A stretch of 64,000 nt of DNA from Streptomyces noursei (GTDB taxonomy: Bacteria > Actinomycetota > Actinomycetes > Streptomycetales > Streptomycetaceae): assembly GCF_001646665.1 (NCBI RefSeq), contig NZ_LWBU01000279.1, positions 496,760-560,759 of the forward strand, given 5' to 3'. Both the position numbers and the translations under genes were made by a program. How positions within the stretch are numbered: position 1 is the stretch's first letter; every line of letters begins with the position of its first letter. Shown here piece after piece: positions 9,717 to 18,364 of the stretch. Below the pieces are notes generated by a model that worked only from the letters and a program-made list of their open reading frames with translations, made no database searches and was not told the origin of the DNA.

Positions 9717-10034
9717 CCGCCGGACCGCTCCCGCCGGTACGGGAAGGACGACGGGCTCCCGCCGCCCCGCCCGTACGGGAAGGACCGCTGCCCCCGCCGG
9801 CGCCTGCCACCGGCGGGGGCGGCACCCCGCGGTACCCCCAGTGCCCCAGCACCCCGCAGCGCCCCGCCCCCCGAATCTCCACACCCCGCACCACCCGCCG
9901 GCGCTCCCCCACCGCACGCCCCGCCCCGCCCGAACCATCGGCCCCAGACCACCGGCACCGAACCACCCGCACCGGCCCGGCCGCACCCCGCCCCCGGCAC
10001 CGCGGCCGGCACCCGCACGAAGGAACCGCGAACC
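9717..10034. other. C-rich intergenic region between mannanase and esterase genes
   Basis: No gene is seen. A repeated CGTACGGGAAGGAC-type segment (about 9737 and 9773) leads into a hairpin at 9791-9819. From about 9820 to 10030 the top strand is extremely C-rich and G-poor, with many CCCC runs, so the other strand has strong G-quadruplex potential. The esterase start has only AAGGA nearby as a ribosome site. Confidence 0.7.
9791..9819 (+). terminator. GC hairpin after GH5 gene
   Basis: 10-bp perfect stem (CCCCCGCCGG / CCGGCGGGGG) with a 9-nt loop, about 75 bp after the mannanase stop; no U-tract, as is usual in Streptomyces terminators. Confidence 0.5.
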
Positions 10035-11021
10035 ATGCCGTACACCGATCTGCCCGTGGGACACCCGGCCGGCCTCGCCCGGCTCCCGGAGGAGCCCGGC
10101 GACTTCGACGCCTTCTGGGCCGGGACCCTGCGACGGTCGAGGGACGTCGGCGGAGAACCCGTCCTGACCCCCGTCACGGACACGGAGCTGGTCACCGTCG
10201 ACGTGTACGACGTCCGCTTCCCGGGCTGGGAGGGGCAGCCCGTCGCCGGGTGGCTGGTCGTCCCCTCGGAGGCGGAAGGGCCCTCGCCGACCGTCATCAC
10301 CTACATCGGCTACGGAGGCGGGCGCGGACTCCCCACCGACCACCTGCTGTACGCGTCGGCCGGCTACGCCCATCTCGTGGTCGACAGCCGCGGGCAGGGC
10401 CACGACACGCCCGACGCGCACGCGGGCGCCGGCACCCAGTGGGTCAACGGGTTCATGACCCGGGGCATCGAGGACCCCCACGAGCACTACTACCGCCGCC
10501 TGATCACCGACTGCGTCCGCGCGGTGGACGCGGCACGCCTCCTGCCGCACGTGGACGCCGCCCGGATCGTCGTCCAGGGGGCCAGTCAGGGCGGCGGACT
10601 CGCCCTGGCCGTCGCCGGCCTGGCGGGCCGGACCGTCGCCGCGGCGCTGCCGGACGTACCGTTCCTGTGCCACATGCGGCGCGGCGCGGAAACGGCGACG
10701 GAAGGCCCGTACACCGAGCTGGTGGACCACCTGCGCCACGACCCGCGGCGCGACCCCGCGAGGGTCTTCGCCACCCTCGGCTACTTCGACGGCGTGCACT
10801 TCGCGGCCCGCGCCACCGCCCCCGCCCTCTTCAGCGCCGGACTGATGGACCCGGTCTGCCCGCCGTCCACCGTCCACGCCGCCTTCGACCGGTACGCCGG
10901 GGAGAAGGCCCTGCGGGAGTGGCCCTTCGCCGACCACGGCGGCGGGCGGGGCGCCACCGCCGCCGAGCACCTGCGCTGGCTGCGCGAACGCGGTCTCGCA
11001 CCCGCCGCCCGGCGGACGTGA
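10035..11021 (+). CDS. CE7 acetyl (xylan/manno-oligosaccharide) esterase
   Basis: 328-residue alpha/beta-hydrolase of carbohydrate esterase family 7 (AXE1/cephalosporin-C deacetylase group), removing acetyl groups from short sugars. The nucleophile Ser is in GASQGGGLAL, the Asp in LMDPVCPPST and the His in FADHGGG; the family RGQG motif is in VDSRGQGHDT. No signal peptide is visible, so it probably acts inside the cell on imported acetylated oligosaccharides, as known for CE7 enzymes. Between a mannanase and a beta-mannosidase, acetylated manno-oligosaccharides are the likely substrate (inference). It is separated from the convergent LacI gene by a strong hairpin. Confidence 0.88.
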   Translation: MPYTDLPVGHPAGLARLPEEPGDFDAFWAGTLRRSRDVGGEPVLTPVTDTELVTVDVYDVRFPGWEGQPVAGWLVVPSEAEGPSPTVITYIGYGGGRGLPTDHLLYASAGYAHLVVDSRGQGHDTPDAHAGAGTQWVNGFMTRGIEDPHEHYYRRLITDCVRAVDAARLLPHVDAARIVVQGASQGGGLALAVAGLAGRTVAAALPDVPFLCHMRRGAETATEGPYTELVDHLRHDPRRDPARVFATLGYFDGVHFAARATAPALFSAGLMDPVCPPSTVHAAFDRYAGEKALREWPFADHGGGRGATAAEHLRWLRERGLAPAARRT

Positions 11022-11034
11022 CCGGACACCGGTC

Positions 11035-11067
11035 GGGGCCGCGCCTCCCGGGGGGAGGCACGGCCCC
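11035..11067. terminator. Bidirectional terminator between esterase and LacI genes
   Basis: A 15-nt arm (GGGGCCGCGCCTCCC) pairs with 11053-11067 with one C-A mismatch around a 3-nt loop. It sits between convergent genes, so it can serve both. Confidence 0.75.
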
Positions 11068-11150
11068 GTGGTGTGCGACCGCCGGGTCGTGTCCGCGAGG
11101 TCTCGCCCGGCCCGCCCTCCGGACGGACGCCGACACGTTGCGGACACCCC

Positions 11151-12179
11151 CTAGCGCCGGGGCGGTGCGGTCGACCCCCGTGGCGTCAGCGACGGCGTCG
11201 GCACCTGGAGCGATCCCTCCCACGAGCCGTCGACCACCCCGAACAGGGTGCGGGCGACCTCCCGGCCGAAGTGGTGCACGTCATGGCTCATCGCCGACAG
11301 CGGCGGATGGGTCAGCCGGCACAACTGCGAGTCGTCCCAGGCCAGCAGCGACACGTCGTCCGGCACGGTCAGCCCCATCTCGGCGGCCACCGCCGCGCCC
11401 GCGACGGCCATGATGTCGTTGTCGTACACGATCGCCGTCGGACGGTCCGGTGCGAGCAGCAGGCCACGGGTGGCCCGGGCGCCCTCCTCGCCGGCGAAGC
11501 CGGTGGCCACCTGGCGGCGGCCGTCGAGGCCGAGTCCGGCCATCGCCGCCTCGAACGCCGCGCCACGGATGCCGCTGTGCCCGAGGCCGGCCGGGCCGCC
11601 CACCCGGGCGATGCGCCGGTGGCCCAGCGCCGCGAGGTAGCGCACCGCCTCCGCCACGGCCGTCGCGTCGTCCGTCCACACCGAGGGGAAGCCACCCGTC
11701 AGCGACGGGTGTCCCACCGCCACGGCGGGGAGCCCGGCGGCCCGCAGCGGGGGGACGCGCGGATCGTTCTCGTGGAAGTCGACCAGGATGGCGCCGCCGA
11801 TCATCTTGCCGCGCCACCACCCCTCGTACAGCGCGATCTCCTCGCGGAGGTCGCGCACCAGGCGCAGCAGGAGCGAGCAGGACCGCTCCGCCAGGACGCT
11901 CTCGATGCCGGAGATGAACTCCATGTAGAACGGCTCCAGGCCGAGCAGCCTGGCGGGGCGGCAGATCGCCAGACCGACGATGTCGACCCGCCGGCTGGAG
12001 AGGCTGCGCGCGGTCTGGTGCGGGGACCAGCCGAGTTCGCGGGCGACGTCGAAGATCCGCTGCCGGGTGGCCCGCGAGACCCCCGGCCGGTTGTTGAACG
12101 CCATGGACACGGCGCCCTTGGAGACGCCTGCCCGGGCGGCGACGTCGTTGATGGTGACGCGTGGGGCGGCCGGGTTCAC
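11151..12179 (-). CDS. LacI-family transcriptional regulator of the mannan locus
   Basis: 342-residue LacI/GalR repressor. The N-terminal HTH reads VTINDVAARAGVSKGAVSMAFN followed by the hinge with ARSLSSRR; a periplasmic-binding-protein-like effector domain fills the rest (DNDIMAVAG and LAWDDS are typical). The GTG start overlaps the stop of the upstream beta-mannosidase gene by 4 nt (GTGA), so the two are translationally coupled. It is clearly related to the second LacI protein of the locus (shared GLEPFYMEF-type and LGHRRIARV segments), so one probably arose by duplication. Likely ligand: a mannose-containing oligosaccharide or sugar phosphate. Likely operators: the ACCGGTT motifs near the divergent promoters. 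Confidence 0.9.
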   Translation of the reverse strand: MNPAAPRVTINDVAARAGVSKGAVSMAFNNRPGVSRATRQRIFDVARELGWSPHQTARSLSSRRVDIVGLAICRPARLLGLEPFYMEFISGIESVLAERSCSLLLRLVRDLREEIALYEGWWRGKMIGGAILVDFHENDPRVPPLRAAGLPAVAVGHPSLTGGFPSVWTDDATAVAEAVRYLAALGHRRIARVGGPAGLGHSGIRGAAFEAAMAGLGLDGRRQVATGFAGEEGARATRGLLLAPDRPTAIVYDNDIMAVAGAAVAAEMGLTVPDDVSLLAWDDSQLCRLTHPPLSAMSHDVHHFGREVARTLFGVVDGSWEGSLQVPTPSLTPRGSTAPPRR

Positions 12180-14641
12180 GCCGGGTCCACGCTGAACAGC
12201 GCGGCGCGTACGGCCGCGGCCTCCACCCCGCCGCAGCCGGTCACCCGGATGCGGGCCTCCTCGCCGGGGAGCAGGGTCAGCAGGCCGGTGTCCGCGACCG
12301 CCCCGGGGGCCAGCCGGTCGGCCTGCAGCAGCAGGTCCCTGACGAGGGTGTGCGCGGTCACCACGACGTCGACCGCACCGGCCCGCCCGGCCGGCCCGTC
12401 CGACTCCCGCCCGGACCCGTCGGACCCGTCGTGCCCGTCGGGCCCGTCCGGCAGGGGCACGTCCTCGACGCGGACGTCGTAGCGGGCGGGCGGGTAGGCG
12501 AACTCCTTGTCCGGTACGGGGAAGTGGACGGCGCGCAGGCCGTCCGCGTCCGCGACCAGGAACTCCTTGGACGACCCGGGGGCGGGGCGCAGCTCCTCGG
12601 GGACCGGCGTCCGGGCCACGGACCGCGCTGCGGCCCCGACCGGTACGACGGCCTCCCGGACGGCTCCGCCGTCGGCGTCGAGCAGCCGCAGGGTCACGGC
12701 GGTGCGCCAGGGCTCGGCGGACTGGTTGTCGACGGCGAGCACCGGGCCGTCCTCGCCCGGCAGGAGGGTCAGCAGGCGGTCGGCGTACACCCGGCGCAGC
12801 TCGTGGTGGAGGGGCTTGAGGCGGCCGTCCCCGTCGACCGCGGCCCACGAGGAGACCGGCCAACAGTCGTTGAACTGCCACACGACCGTGCCCGCGCACT
12901 GGGGCCAGTGGGCGCGCCAGTGCTCGATGCCGGCCCCGACGGCGCGGGCCTGGACGACCTGGGCCAGGTAGTGCCAGCGGTCGAAGTCGTCCTCGGGGAG
13001 CCGGAAGTGGCGGGCGATGCCCCGGTTCAGCTTGCCGTTTCCGTCCTCGGCCTTCTGGTGGTGCAGCATGCCGGGCGAGTCGGGGGCGAGTTCCTCGCCG
13101 GGCAGGGCGCGGCGCAGGGTCGCCAGGGCGGGCGGTGCCTGCCAGCCGAACTCGGCCACGAAGCGGGGGACACTCGCCCGGTACTCGGCGTAGTCCTGGC
13201 GGTTCCACACCTCCCAGGAGTGGTGGGTGCCGTGCCGGGTGTCGTTGGGGTGGTGGTCCCAGGAGCCGGACCAGGGGCTGCCGGCCGTGTAGGGGCGGGT
13301 CGGGTCGAGTTCGGCGACGATCCTGGGCAGGAGGCCGAGGTAGTAGCCCTCGCCCCAGGAGTCGCCGGCGAGGCCGGGCTCCCAGTTCCAGTCGCGGAAG
13401 CCCCACAGGTTCTCGTTGTTGCCGTTCCACAGGACGAGGCTGGGGTGGGGCATCAGTCGGACAACGTTGTCGCGGGCTTCGGCCTCGACCTCGCCGCGCA
13501 GCGGCTGCTCCTCGGGGTAGGCGGCGCACGCGAAGAGGAAGTCCTGCCAGACCATCAGCCCGAGTTCGTCGCAGGCGTCGTAGAAGACGTCGTCCTCGTA
13601 GATGCCGCCGCCCCACACCCGGACCAGGTCGATGTGGGCGTCCGCGGCCTGGGCCAGCCGCGCCCGGTAGCGCTCGGGGGTGACGCGGGAGGGCAGGACG
13701 TCGTCCGGGATCCAGTTCACGCCGCGGGCGAAGACCGGGACGCCGTTGACGACAAAGGTGAAGCCGGTGCCGTGCGCGTCGGCGCTCCGGTCGATCTCGA
13801 CGGTCCGGAAGCCGATCCGGCGCCGCCACGTGTCGAGGACGGCCCCGTCGTCGAGCAGGGTCACGTCGAGGTCGTAGAGCGGCTGGCCGCCGTGGCCGCG
13901 CGGCCACCACAGCCGGGGTTCGGGCACCTCCAGGCGCAGCACGGTGCCGTCGCCGGTGAAGACGGCCTCGGTGTCCCGGCCGGCCACGGTGGCGCGGGCG
14001 GTGAGCGGGCGGCCGGCGCCGCTTCCGGTGCGCTCCACCCGGAGCCGTACCTCCACGTGGCCCGTCGCGCCGTCGACCGTGACCAGCGGGCGGACCCGGT
14101 CGATGCGCGCCGTCGACCAGTGTTCGAGCCGCACGGGGCGCCACATGCCGGCGGTGACGACGGTCGGGCCCCAGTCCCAGCCGAAGCCGCAGGCCATCTT
14201 GCGGATGTACTGGAACGGCTCGGGGTAGACGTTGGGCCGCTCGCCGGTGACGGCACGGACGGCGGCGGCCTCGTCGTAGGCGGAGGCGAAGCGCACCTCC
14301 AGGGTGCCGGTGCGTCCGGTGACGTCGAAGCGGTGGGTGCGGTGCATGTTGCGCGTCCGCCCCAGCGGCTCGCCGGCGAGGGTGATCGCGGCGGCCGTGT
14401 CGAGGCCGTCGAAGACCAGGTCGGTCCGCTCGTGCGCGCTGTCGTGGGCCAGGTCGGTGACGTACGACCAGGCCTGCTCGCCGACCCACGCGATCGCGGT
14501 CTCGTTCTGCCCGACGTACGGGTCGGGTATGACGCCCGCGGCCAGCAGATCGGTGTGAACGCAGCCGGGCACGCGTGCCGGGAGCAGCGTGTCGTCGTGG
14601 CGCAGGCTCCAGCCGTCGTGCAGCTGGGTGACGTCCTTCAT
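12176..14641 (-). CDS. GH2 beta-mannosidase
   Basis: Cytoplasmic exo-enzyme releasing mannose from the non-reducing ends of imported manno-oligosaccharides. 821 residues, the usual length for GH2 beta-mannosidases, with no signal peptide. Domain order is GH2 sugar-binding beta-sandwich (start HDGWSLRHDD, VPGCVHTDLL), immunoglobulin-like domain, TIM barrel, C-terminal sandwiches. The acid/base is in LVLWNGNNEN and the nucleophile Glu in FVAEFGWQAPP. The ATG has GGAG about 10 nt upstream and opens a transcript divergent from the ABC importer; the LacI gene follows with a 4-nt overlap. A GACAACGTTGTC palindrome lies inside the coding region at 13460-13471. Confidence 0.92.
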   Translation of the reverse strand: MKDVTQLHDGWSLRHDDTLLPARVPGCVHTDLLAAGVIPDPYVGQNETAIAWVGEQAWSYVTDLAHDSAHERTDLVFDGLDTAAAITLAGEPLGRTRNMHRTHRFDVTGRTGTLEVRFASAYDEAAAVRAVTGERPNVYPEPFQYIRKMACGFGWDWGPTVVTAGMWRPVRLEHWSTARIDRVRPLVTVDGATGHVEVRLRVERTGSGAGRPLTARATVAGRDTEAVFTGDGTVLRLEVPEPRLWWPRGHGGQPLYDLDVTLLDDGAVLDTWRRRIGFRTVEIDRSADAHGTGFTFVVNGVPVFARGVNWIPDDVLPSRVTPERYRARLAQAADAHIDLVRVWGGGIYEDDVFYDACDELGLMVWQDFLFACAAYPEEQPLRGEVEAEARDNVVRLMPHPSLVLWNGNNENLWGFRDWNWEPGLAGDSWGEGYYLGLLPRIVAELDPTRPYTAGSPWSGSWDHHPNDTRHGTHHSWEVWNRQDYAEYRASVPRFVAEFGWQAPPALATLRRALPGEELAPDSPGMLHHQKAEDGNGKLNRGIARHFRLPEDDFDRWHYLAQVVQARAVGAGIEHWRAHWPQCAGTVVWQFNDCWPVSSWAAVDGDGRLKPLHHELRRVYADRLLTLLPGEDGPVLAVDNQSAEPWRTAVTLRLLDADGGAVREAVVPVGAAARSVARTPVPEELRPAPGSSKEFLVADADGLRAVHFPVPDKEFAYPPARYDVRVEDVPLPDGPDGHDGSDGSGRESDGPAGRAGAVDVVVTAHTLVRDLLLQADRLAPGAVADTGLLTLLPGEEARIRVTGCGGVEAAAVRAALFSVDPA
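13460..13471. promoter_or_regulatory. Intragenic GACAACGTTGTC palindrome
   Basis: Exact copy of the 12-bp palindrome found upstream of the ROK gene, here within the beta-mannosidase coding sequence (Asp-Asn-Val-Val codons). A one-mismatch copy occurs at 16029-16040 in the binding-protein gene. It could be an internal operator or coincidence. Confidence 0.35.
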
Positions 14642-14722
14642 GGTGTGCGGCTCCAATCGCCTCACGGGGCGGGGTGCGGGTGCGACGCGGGTCAACCTAA
14701 CCGGATCACCCCTCCGTGTCCA

Positions 14723-14734
14723 TGAACCGGTAAA
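14723..14734 (-). promoter_or_regulatory. Operator motif, beta-mannosidase side
   Basis: TGAACCGGTAAA on the top strand is the exact reverse complement of the motif at 14842-14853. It lies about 80 bp before the beta-mannosidase start, in a divergent intergenic region of 280 bp. A further AACCGGAT half-match is at about 14698. Confidence 0.6.
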
Positions 14735-14841
14735 GCTCGGTTCAGTAGCCACCTGTGCACACAACAGCCGCACCAGGGGTGGATATGACAGGTTGGGAAG
14801 GGGCGTCGGTAACGATTGGGCATCGCGCCGGAAACCGGCAC

Positions 14842-14853
14842 TTTACCGGTTCA
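14842..14853 (+). promoter_or_regulatory. Operator motif, ABC importer side
   Basis: TTTACCGGTTCA, the same 12-mer as at 14723-14734 in opposite orientation, lies about 70 bp before the sugar-binding protein start. Two oriented copies, one per divergent transcript, suggest coordinated repression, possibly with looping. Confidence 0.6.
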
Positions 14854-14921
14854 TCTCCGGCTGACATAGTGCCGACATCCCACCCGTAGACCTGAGCCGT
14901 AACCCTGAAGGAGTTGGGCAC

Positions 14922-16238
14922 ATGGGGAAGACCAGGACGCTCACCGGCGTGCTTCTCGCCGTCACGACGCTGACCGTGGCGGGTTGCAGCGGAGGCGGCG
15001 CCGCCGGCGGGGCGGCGGCCGCCCCCGCGGACCCGGGTGCCGTATCGGGCGAGATCAAGGTCCTGACCCACCGCACGGACCTGGTGCAGAACGGCACGAT
15101 GAAGCGGTACGCCGAGGAGTTCAACAAGACCCACCCCAAGGTGAAGGTGTCCTTCGAGGGCATCACCGACTACGAGGGGGAGGTCAAGATCCGGATGAAC
15201 ACCAAGGCGTACGGGGACGTGCTGATGATCCCCGCGGTGGTCGCCAAGAACGACTACCCGAAGTTCTTCGCCCCCCTCGGGCCGAAGGAGGAGCTGTCGC
15301 GCCTGTACCGCTTCAGCGACAAGACCGAGGTGGCCGGCAAGGTCTACGGCATAGCCCAGTTCGGCACGGCCAACGGCTTCGTCCACAACAAGGCGTTGTG
15401 GAAGAGGGCCGGTGTCACCCAGTGGCCGAGGACGCCCGCGGAGTTCACCGCGGCACTGGAGAAGGTCAAGGACAGGACGGGCGCCGTCCCCTACTACACG
15501 AACTTCAAGGACGGCTGGCCGCTGGTCCAGTGGACCTCCAACGTCGGGTCGGTGACCTGCGACGCGAAGGCCACCGACAAGCTGTCGGGCCCGGTCTCGC
15601 CGTGGAAGGAGGGCGGCGAACTCCGCACCGTCGACACGCTGCTGCACGACATCGTGAAGCGGGGGCTGTCGGAGAAGGACCCGACCACCACCAACTGGGA
15701 GACCTCGAAGGGGCTGCTCGCCAAGGGCGACGTCGGCGCGATGATGCTGGGCTCCTGGGCGATCACCCAGATGCAGGGGGCGGCGAAGGACGCCGGCGGC
15801 TCCCCGGACGACATCGGGTTCCTGCCCTTCCCCGCCCAGAAGGACGGGAAGTTCTGCGCCACGCTCGTCTCGGACTACCAGCAGGCCGTCAGCATCCACT
15901 CCGGGAACAAGCCGGCGGCCCGCGCCTGGATCGACTGGTTCACCGGGAAGTCCGGCTACTCGGACAAGGAGGGCGCGGTGCCGACGCTGAAGGCGGCTCC
16001 CATGCCGGCCACCCTCAAGGACTTCGTTGACAACGATGTCACCTTCGTGGAGCGGTCGGAGGCGCAGACGGGGCCGGTGAACGCGATCGACAACGCCGCC
16101 GAACTGGGCCTCAACAAGCCCGATTACCGGCAGAAGCTGATCGACATCGCGCGCGGGGCCCAGAAGGGCAGTCTCCAGGACTACTTCGCCGACCTCGACA
16201 AGAGGTGGGACGAGGCAGCGAAGACCGCCGGCTCCTGA
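14922..16238 (+). CDS. ABC transporter sugar-binding lipoprotein
   Basis: 438-residue extracellular solute-binding protein (family 1) capturing oligosaccharides for import. A lipoprotein signal with lipobox TVAGC (Cys about residue 23) anchors it to the outer face of the membrane. A mature two-lobed SBP follows (EEFNKTHPKVKVSFEG, YGIAQFGTANGF, MMLGSWAITQM). ATG start with a GGAG 10 nt upstream. It is first in a three-gene importer operon. No ATPase gene is present; Streptomyces family-1 sugar importers commonly share the MsiK ATPase encoded elsewhere. Substrate is inferred from context as manno-oligosaccharides. Confidence 0.92.
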   Translation: MGKTRTLTGVLLAVTTLTVAGCSGGGAAGGAAAAPADPGAVSGEIKVLTHRTDLVQNGTMKRYAEEFNKTHPKVKVSFEGITDYEGEVKIRMNTKAYGDVLMIPAVVAKNDYPKFFAPLGPKEELSRLYRFSDKTEVAGKVYGIAQFGTANGFVHNKALWKRAGVTQWPRTPAEFTAALEKVKDRTGAVPYYTNFKDGWPLVQWTSNVGSVTCDAKATDKLSGPVSPWKEGGELRTVDTLLHDIVKRGLSEKDPTTTNWETSKGLLAKGDVGAMMLGSWAITQMQGAAKDAGGSPDDIGFLPFPAQKDGKFCATLVSDYQQAVSIHSGNKPAARAWIDWFTGKSGYSDKEGAVPTLKAAPMPATLKDFVDNDVTFVERSEAQTGPVNAIDNAAELGLNKPDYRQKLIDIARGAQKGSLQDYFADLDKRWDEAAKTAGS

Positions 16239-16319
16239 CCCGGCGGGCCACGGGCCCCGGCGGCGCACGACCGGCCGGGGCCCCACGTCCTCCCGCTTCC
16301 GCGGACACGAAAGGCCGAC

Positions 16320-17318
16320 ATGACCGAGACGACCTACACCGCTTCCCGGGCCACCGTGGCGGGCCCGCAGCGTCCGCCCGGCAAGGCCCGCCGGACCGGG
16401 CGCGGCGCGCGGCACCCGGAGGGCCGGACGCCCCGGGGGCGCTCCTGGCGCCACTCCCCCCTCCAGCGGATGACGCCCTGGCTGTTCCTGGCGGCGCCGC
16501 TGGCCCTTCTGATCACGTTCACCTACGTCCCGGTGGCGAGCATGGTCTCGTACAGCTTCACCGACTGGGACGGTGTGAGCCCCGACCGGAACGCCACGGG
16601 CGTCGACAACTACGTACAGATCTTCACCCGGCCCGAACTCTTCCGGGTCTTCTTCGTCAGCGGCTACTACCTGGCCGCTTCCGTCCTCCAGATAGCCGTC
16701 GCCCTCTACTTCGCGACGGTGCTCAGCTTCGACCTGCGCTTCCGCAACTTCTTCAAGGGCATCCTGTTCTTCCCCTATCTGATCAACGGTGTCGCGATCG
16801 GCTTCGTCTTCCTCTACTTCTTCCAGGACGGCGGCACGCTCGACTCCGTGCTCGCCCGGCTCGGGGTGGGGACGGATCACGCCTGGCTCGGCGATCCGAC
16901 GTCGGCCAACGTGTCGCTGGCGGGTGTCTCGGTATGGCGCTTCACCGGGCTGAACTTCGTGCTGTTCCTCGGCGCGATCCAGTCCATCCCCGGTGAGCTG
17001 TACGAGGCGGCCGAGCTCGACGGCGCGGGGAAGTGGCAGCAGTTCCGGCACATCATCGCCCCGAGCATCAGACCCGTGCTCAGCCTGAGCATCATCCTGG
17101 CGATCTCCGGCTCCCTGTCGGTGTTCGAGATCCCCTACATCATGACCGGCGGCGCGACCGGCACCTCGACCTTCGTCATCCAGACGGTCAAGCTCGCCTT
17201 CCAGTTCAACAAGACCGGCCTGGCCTCGGCCGCCGCCGTGGTGCTGCTGGCGATCATCCTCCTGATCACCTGGATCCAGCGCCGCCTCGTGCCCGACGAC
17301 AAGGTGGACCTCGTATGA
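16320..17318 (+). CDS. ABC sugar transporter permease (MalF type)
   Basis: 332-residue inner-membrane permease with about six transmembrane segments after a basic cytoplasmic N-terminus of about 55 residues. The EAA loop that docks the ATPase reads YEAAELDGAGKWQQFRHI. It follows the binding-protein gene by about 80 bp and overlaps the next permease by 4 nt (ATGA), so the pair is translationally coupled and probably forms a heterodimer. Confidence 0.92.
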   Translation: MTETTYTASRATVAGPQRPPGKARRTGRGARHPEGRTPRGRSWRHSPLQRMTPWLFLAAPLALLITFTYVPVASMVSYSFTDWDGVSPDRNATGVDNYVQIFTRPELFRVFFVSGYYLAASVLQIAVALYFATVLSFDLRFRNFFKGILFFPYLINGVAIGFVFLYFFQDGGTLDSVLARLGVGTDHAWLGDPTSANVSLAGVSVWRFTGLNFVLFLGAIQSIPGELYEAAELDGAGKWQQFRHIIAPSIRPVLSLSIILAISGSLSVFEIPYIMTGGATGTSTFVIQTVKLAFQFNKTGLASAAAVVLLAIILLITWIQRRLVPDDKVDLV

Positions 17319-18274
17319 CCCCGGACCCGACCGCCGCCCAGGCCGTCCCCGCAGGCTCCCCGGCCGGTTCCCCGCCCGGTGCCTCCGCCGGCTCCCCGGC
17401 GGGCCCCACCGCCCCGGCCCCGGTCCGAGCACCCGCCCCGGCCGGCCGGCGCCGCTTCCCCGTCGGCACCGCGCTGACCTACGTCTCGCTGCTGGCCGCC
17501 ACCGCGGTGGTGCTGCTGCCGCTGGCCGTCGTCCTCCTCACCTCCCTCAAGACGTCCGAGGAGGTCGCCGACGGCAACGCGCTCACCCTGCCCGGCGACT
17601 GGCTGAACCTGGACAACTACGTCACCGCCTTCACGGACGGCCATATGCCGGCCGCCTTCGGCAACACCGCGTTCATCCTGTTCTTCTCGATCGGCGGCAC
17701 CGTGGTCATCGGCTCGATGACGGCGTACGCGATCGACCGGTTCGAGTTCCGCGCCAAGAAGCTCGTGATGGCCCTGTTCCTGGTCGCGACGCTCGTACCG
17801 AGCGTGACCACGCAGGTGGCGACGTTCCAGATCGTCAACGGCTTCGAGCTGGTCGACACCCGCTGGGCACCGATCCTGCTCTACATGGGGACGGACATCG
17901 TCTCCGTCTACATCTTCCTGCAGTTCATCCGGGGCATCCCGGTCTCCCTGGACGAGGCGGCCCGGCTGGACGGCGCCAACTCCCTCACCATCTACCGGAA
18001 GATCATTTTCCCGCTGCTCAAGCCCGCCGTCGCCACCGTCGTGATCATCAAGGGGATCACCACCTACAACGACTTCTACATCCCATTCCTCTACCTGCAC
18101 TCGGAGGACCTGGGCACCATCTCCACCGCGCTGTTCCGCTTCAAGGGTCCCTTCGGGGCGCACTGGGAGGCGATCTCGGCGGGCGCCATCCTCGTGATCA
18201 TCCCCACCCTGGTGGTGTTCCTGCTCCTCCAGCGGTGGATCTACAACGGGTTCGCGCAGGGCGCCACCAAGTAG
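17315..18274 (+). CDS. ABC sugar transporter permease (MalG type)
   Basis: 319-residue permease. The first 45 residues are an unusual Pro/Ala/Gly/Ser-rich cytoplasmic tail with GSPAGS-like repeats; six transmembrane segments follow. The EAA loop reads LDEAARLDGANSLTIYRKI and the C-terminus ends in FAQGATK, typical of MalG-like proteins. Partner of the preceding MalF-type permease through ATGA overlap. The ATPase subunit is missing from the operon. Confidence 0.92.
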   Translation: MTPDPTAAQAVPAGSPAGSPPGASAGSPAGPTAPAPVRAPAPAGRRRFPVGTALTYVSLLAATAVVLLPLAVVLLTSLKTSEEVADGNALTLPGDWLNLDNYVTAFTDGHMPAAFGNTAFILFFSIGGTVVIGSMTAYAIDRFEFRAKKLVMALFLVATLVPSVTTQVATFQIVNGFELVDTRWAPILLYMGTDIVSVYIFLQFIRGIPVSLDEAARLDGANSLTIYRKIIFPLLKPAVATVVIIKGITTYNDFYIPFLYLHSEDLGTISTALFRFKGPFGAHWEAISAGAILVIIPTLVVFLLLQRWIYNGFAQGATK

Positions 18275-18322
18275 GGCCCGGAACCGGCCGGTTGAGCCGG
18301 TGCTGCGGTGCCGCGCGCGGTC

Positions 18323-18364
18323 TCAGCCGGTGCGGGGCGGGGCCTCAGCCGGTGCGGGGCGGGG
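18323..18364. repeat. 22-bp tandem repeat at end of importer operon
   Basis: TCAGCCGGTGCGGGGCGGGG occurs twice with a 22-bp period. The second copy contains the stop codon and last codons of the second LacI gene. A palindrome AACCGGCCGGTT (18282-18293) lies just upstream. Probably replication slippage; it may also help end convergent transcripts. Confidence 0.75.

Noticed and set aside
8025..11147. A 1040-codon minus-strand open frame
   Set aside because: Antisense to the mannanase and CE7 genes; repetitive Gly/Arg/Val sequence without domains.
18282..18293. AACCGGCCGGTT as a further LacI operator
   Set aside because: It lies between the end of the importer operon and the end of a convergent gene, where no promoter is expected; more likely part of a terminator.
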